Below are positions 61,967 through 64,000 of a stretch of DNA of 64,000 nucleotides, in pieces. The notes under the pieces are model-generated. The model saw only the letters and a program-made list of their open reading frames with translations, ran no database searches and was not told the origin of the DNA. The translations under genes and the position numbers were made by a program. The stretch spans positions 1 through 64,000 of the forward strand of contig NZ_CANKXW010000008.1 in the NCBI RefSeq assembly GCF_947487805.1, read 5' to 3'. This DNA is from an uncultured Tateyamaria sp. Lineage in GTDB: Bacteria > Pseudomonadota > Alphaproteobacteria > Rhodobacterales > Rhodobacteraceae. Every line of letters starts with the position of its first letter. Within the stretch, counting starts at the first letter, position 1.

Positions 61967-62653
61967 ATGGAAGGCAATCCGCGGAGCAACGGGATGCTAG
62001 AGTTCGAAAACGTATCCAAGTCCTTCTGGACAGGCACACAGCGCAAGGTGATCCTTGACCGTGTGTCTTTCCGGGTGGAATTGGGCCATTCCTTCGGCGT
62101 GCTGGCGCCCAATGGCACCGGCAAGACGACGTTGATCAACATGATGGCGGGCCTCGAAAAACCGGACGAGGGCGAAATCCGCCGCATGTGCAACATCTCG
62201 TTCCCGCTGGGGTTCATGGGCGGGGTGATCCCGAAAATCTCCGCACATGAAAACTCGCGCTATATCGCGCGGCTCTACGGGCTCGACCCCGATTATGTCG
62301 AAAGCTTCTGCCGCTGGCTCTGCAATCTGGGCGAATATTTCGACCAACCCATCGGCACCTACTCCTCGGGCATGCGGGCGCGGTTTTCCTTTGCGCTGAT
62401 GCTGGCCCTCGACTTTGACATCTACCTGATCGACGAAGGCATGCCGTCCTCCACGGATGTCGACTTCAATCGAAAAGCAGGCGAAGTGTTGCAGGAACGT
62501 CTGCGCACGACCACAATCATCATCGTGTCACATCAGGCGCAGACGCTCGAAAAATTCGCGCGCTCCGCGGCGGTCCTTCTGGATGGCAAACTGCACATGT
62601 TCGACACGCTGGAAGAGGCGAAACGGCTCTATGACTACGAAACCCAAAGCTAG
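61967..62653 (+). CDS. kpsT: Capsule polysaccharide exporter ATP-binding subunit (KpsT-like)
   Basis: The 228-residue ABC ATPase has Walker A LAPNGTGKTTLINMMAG, signature YSSGMRARFSFALMLALD (short KpsT-type form) and Walker B FDIYLIDEGM followed by the H-loop IIVSHQAQ. It powers export of capsular or similar polysaccharide with a KpsM permease, which is not in the window. The first ATG is at 61967; ATG 61994 (MLEFENVSKSF) fits the family start equally well. It overlaps kpsE by 23 bp. Confidence 0.93.
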   Translation: MEGNPRSNGMLEFENVSKSFWTGTQRKVILDRVSFRVELGHSFGVLAPNGTGKTTLINMMAGLEKPDEGEIRRMCNISFPLGFMGGVIPKISAHENSRYIARLYGLDPDYVESFCRWLCNLGEYFDQPIGTYSSGMRARFSFALMLALDFDIYLIDEGMPSSTDVDFNRKAGEVLQERLRTTTIIIVSHQAQTLEKFARSAAVLLDGKLHMFDTLEEAKRLYDYETQS

Positions 62654-64000
62654 AAAATTCCGCATCAAGCGGTCGGCACCCAGCCTGGGCAGCGCAGCAG
62701 CGGCCCAGACCCAAGACCAGCAACCGGCGCCTGCGCCGCGTCCCGCCGCCCCCGCTCCGCAACCCGCAGCACAGGCGCCGCAGCCCCCCCGCCCACAGGC
62801 GCAAACGGGCGAAGTCGCCTCGGCCGGTCAGGTCGCGGGCGAGAACACCATCGACGCCATCCGCCAGGAGGGGCTGACAGGCCGCCAATTGCGCATGGCA
62901 CGCCGCGTGGCCCAGAAACACAACCTGCCCGCCACATCGGATTTCGATGCGGTGCGCCTGTTGCGGGACAAGGGGATTGACCCGTTCCAGCGCTCGAACA
63001 TGCTCGAGCTTGTCGTGCCGCAGGCCGGGGCCGAACAGCACGAGGGCGGCGCACCGGACGCCTTCGCCAGCCTGCCCGCCACCACGGGTGGCGCAGGCGC
63101 GCAACAGGGCAAGGTGCAACTGCCCCAGACCGTGCCCGTCAAGAAACAGCAGCTGCCCTCTACCGAAGTCAGCCCCGCCGAACGCCGCGCTGCCGAAATC
63201 CGCAACATCCAGCGCGATATCGGCCGCCGTCGCCGCAAGAAAACCGGCCTTTTGCTGGTGCGGCTCGCGTTCTTTGTGATGCTGCCCACGTTCCTTGCGG
63301 GCTACTACTTCTACAGCATCGCCACACCGATGTACGCGACCAAATCCGAATTCCTGATCATCCAGAACGAGGGATCAGGCGGTGCCGGTCCGCTGGGTGG
63401 CCTCTTGCCGACGCAATTCGCCACCAACGCCGACAGCATCGCGGTGCAGGGCTTTTTGCAATCCAAGGACGCGATGCTCAGGTTGGACCGGGATGTCGGT
63501 TTCAAGTCGCACTTTACCCAGGGCTGGATCGATCCGATCCAGCGGCTGAGCGAAGAGCCCACCAACGAAGAGGCCTACAAGGTCTATAAAAAGAATGTCA
63601 AAATCGGCTATGACCCGACCGAAGGCATGATCCGCATGGAGGTCGCCGCCGCCGATCCGCAAGTTTCCGCCGAGTTCTCGCGCCAGCTGATCGACTATGC
63701 CGAAGAGCGGGTGAACAACCTGTCCGCCCAGAAACGCGACGACCAGATGCGCGACGCCCGCGAAGGGTTCGAACGCGCCGAAGGTGAACGGCGCGCGGCA
63801 CAAGAGGATCTCGTACGTCTTCAGATCGAGGGATCGACCCTCGACCCCGAGGGCGTCATTGCATCCTTGCGGACACAGATCGGACAGCTCGAGACGCAGA
63901 TCATCGAAAAACGGATCGAACTGCAAAGCCTGCTCAACAACGCGCGTCCCAACCAGTCGCGCGTGGATGGCGCGCGCGGCACGCTGCAAATCCTCGAAGA
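62631..64000 (+). CDS. kpsE: Capsule polysaccharide export inner-membrane protein (KpsE-like), incomplete at window end
   Basis: An open frame from ATG 62631 continues past the window edge, which is why the ORF track omits it. The first 200 residues are cytoplasmic and Pro/Ala/Gln-rich, with a conserved-looking island (LTGRQLRMARRVAQKHNLPA, RDKGIDPFQRSNMLELV). A transmembrane helix follows (LLLVRLAFFVMLPTFLAGYY, about 207-226). Then comes the Wzz/KpsE-type periplasmic region (YATKSEFLIIQNEG), with a coiled coil beginning near residue 370. KpsE links the ABC exporter to the outer-membrane channel. Overlap with kpsT shows co-translation. Confidence 0.9.
   Translation, partial: MTTKPKARKFRIKRSAPSLGSAAAAQTQDQQPAPAPRPAAPAPQPAAQAPQPPRPQAQTGEVASAGQVAGENTIDAIRQEGLTGRQLRMARRVAQKHNLPATSDFDAVRLLRDKGIDPFQRSNMLELVVPQAGAEQHEGGAPDAFASLPATTGGAGAQQGKVQLPQTVPVKKQQLPSTEVSPAERRAAEIRNIQRDIGRRRRKKTGLLLVRLAFFVMLPTFLAGYYFYSIATPMYATKSEFLIIQNEGSGGAGPLGGLLPTQFATNADSIAVQGFLQSKDAMLRLDRDVGFKSHFTQGWIDPIQRLSEEPTNEEAYKVYKKNVKIGYDPTEGMIRMEVAAADPQVSAEFSRQLIDYAEERVNNLSAQKRDDQMRDAREGFERAEGERRAAQEDLVRLQIEGSTLDPEGVIASLRTQIGQLETQIIEKRIELQSLLNNARPNQSRVDGARGTLQILE

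Noticed and set aside
1-64000. CRISPR arrays, rRNA genes, riboswitches, tmRNA
   Set aside because: Looked for regularly spaced repeats, rRNA-like conserved blocks and known aptamer cores; none seen.

Overview
The window reads as a chromosome segment of a marine-type Rhodobacteraceae (Roseobacter group) alphaproteobacterium. The grounds are a GcrA cell-cycle regulator, the compact infA-maf-rng-yacG-tRNA-Phe block, a short zinc-link-less RNase E/G, opgC-opgG-opgH, and a Kps-type capsule exporter with a Pro/Ala-rich N-terminus. No gene allows a genus call.

The left half (about 1-33.6 kb) is an accretion of mobile islands at the 3' end of one tRNA-Phe gene (33549-33623, minus). An identical 45-bp piece of that tRNA 3' end occurs three times: in the intact tRNA (33549), at 17905 and at 1178. 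They divide the region in three. (C) Left of 1178 lies a tRNA-type integrase cut off by what looks like the end of an IS3-like insertion sequence. (A) 1178-17905 is an integrative mobilizable element. It has a lambda-O-like replication gene with internal repeats, mobC, a relaxase with two small genes nested in another frame (ColE1-like), a predicted nuclease, a toxin-antitoxin-like operon with a perfect 20-bp operator, and a tightly coupled six-gene type I restriction operon (hsdM-hsdS-three accessory genes-hsdR). Small regulators and an integrase abut the att site. (B) 17905-33549 carries a CHAT-protease protein convergent with an HNH endonuclease, then a P4-like satellite core (integrase, AlpA-like regulator, Prim-Pol/RepA ATPase) and small orphan genes. 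It ends with a 1742-residue Cap4-like nuclease-STAND ATPase that stops 73 bp short of the tRNA. Islands A and B together look like a layered anti-phage arsenal. Several island genes are visibly richer in A+T than the core.

The right half (33.7-64 kb) is dense, GC-rich core genome. It holds the yacG/rng/maf/infA block; a nitrilase-like hydrolase divergent from a LysR regulator; a CobB-type deacylase; the HrpB helicase; the MeaB GTPase; and ribosomal protein L28. Next come a small secreted Cys protein with a PCu(A)C copper chaperone; a ketopantoate reductase-like gene with argF and argD; an EamA transporter; and gcrA. A ThDP enzyme is translationally coupled to a CaiB/BaiF CoA-transferase, followed by a TTC38-like repeat protein. 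The periplasmic-glucan operon opgC-opgG-opgH, a rhodanese/YHS pair, SseB-like and uracil-DNA glycosylase genes, and an ArsR regulator with a DUF318/ArsP-type permease come next. The window ends in a capsule-export operon (kpsT, kpsE) whose second gene runs off the edge.

How the parts work together: island A couples DNA transfer (relaxosome), replication and integration to restriction cargo. Island B couples a satellite replication module to candidate abortive-infection effectors at both ends. All family assignments come from reading motifs and translations by eye; no database search was run.
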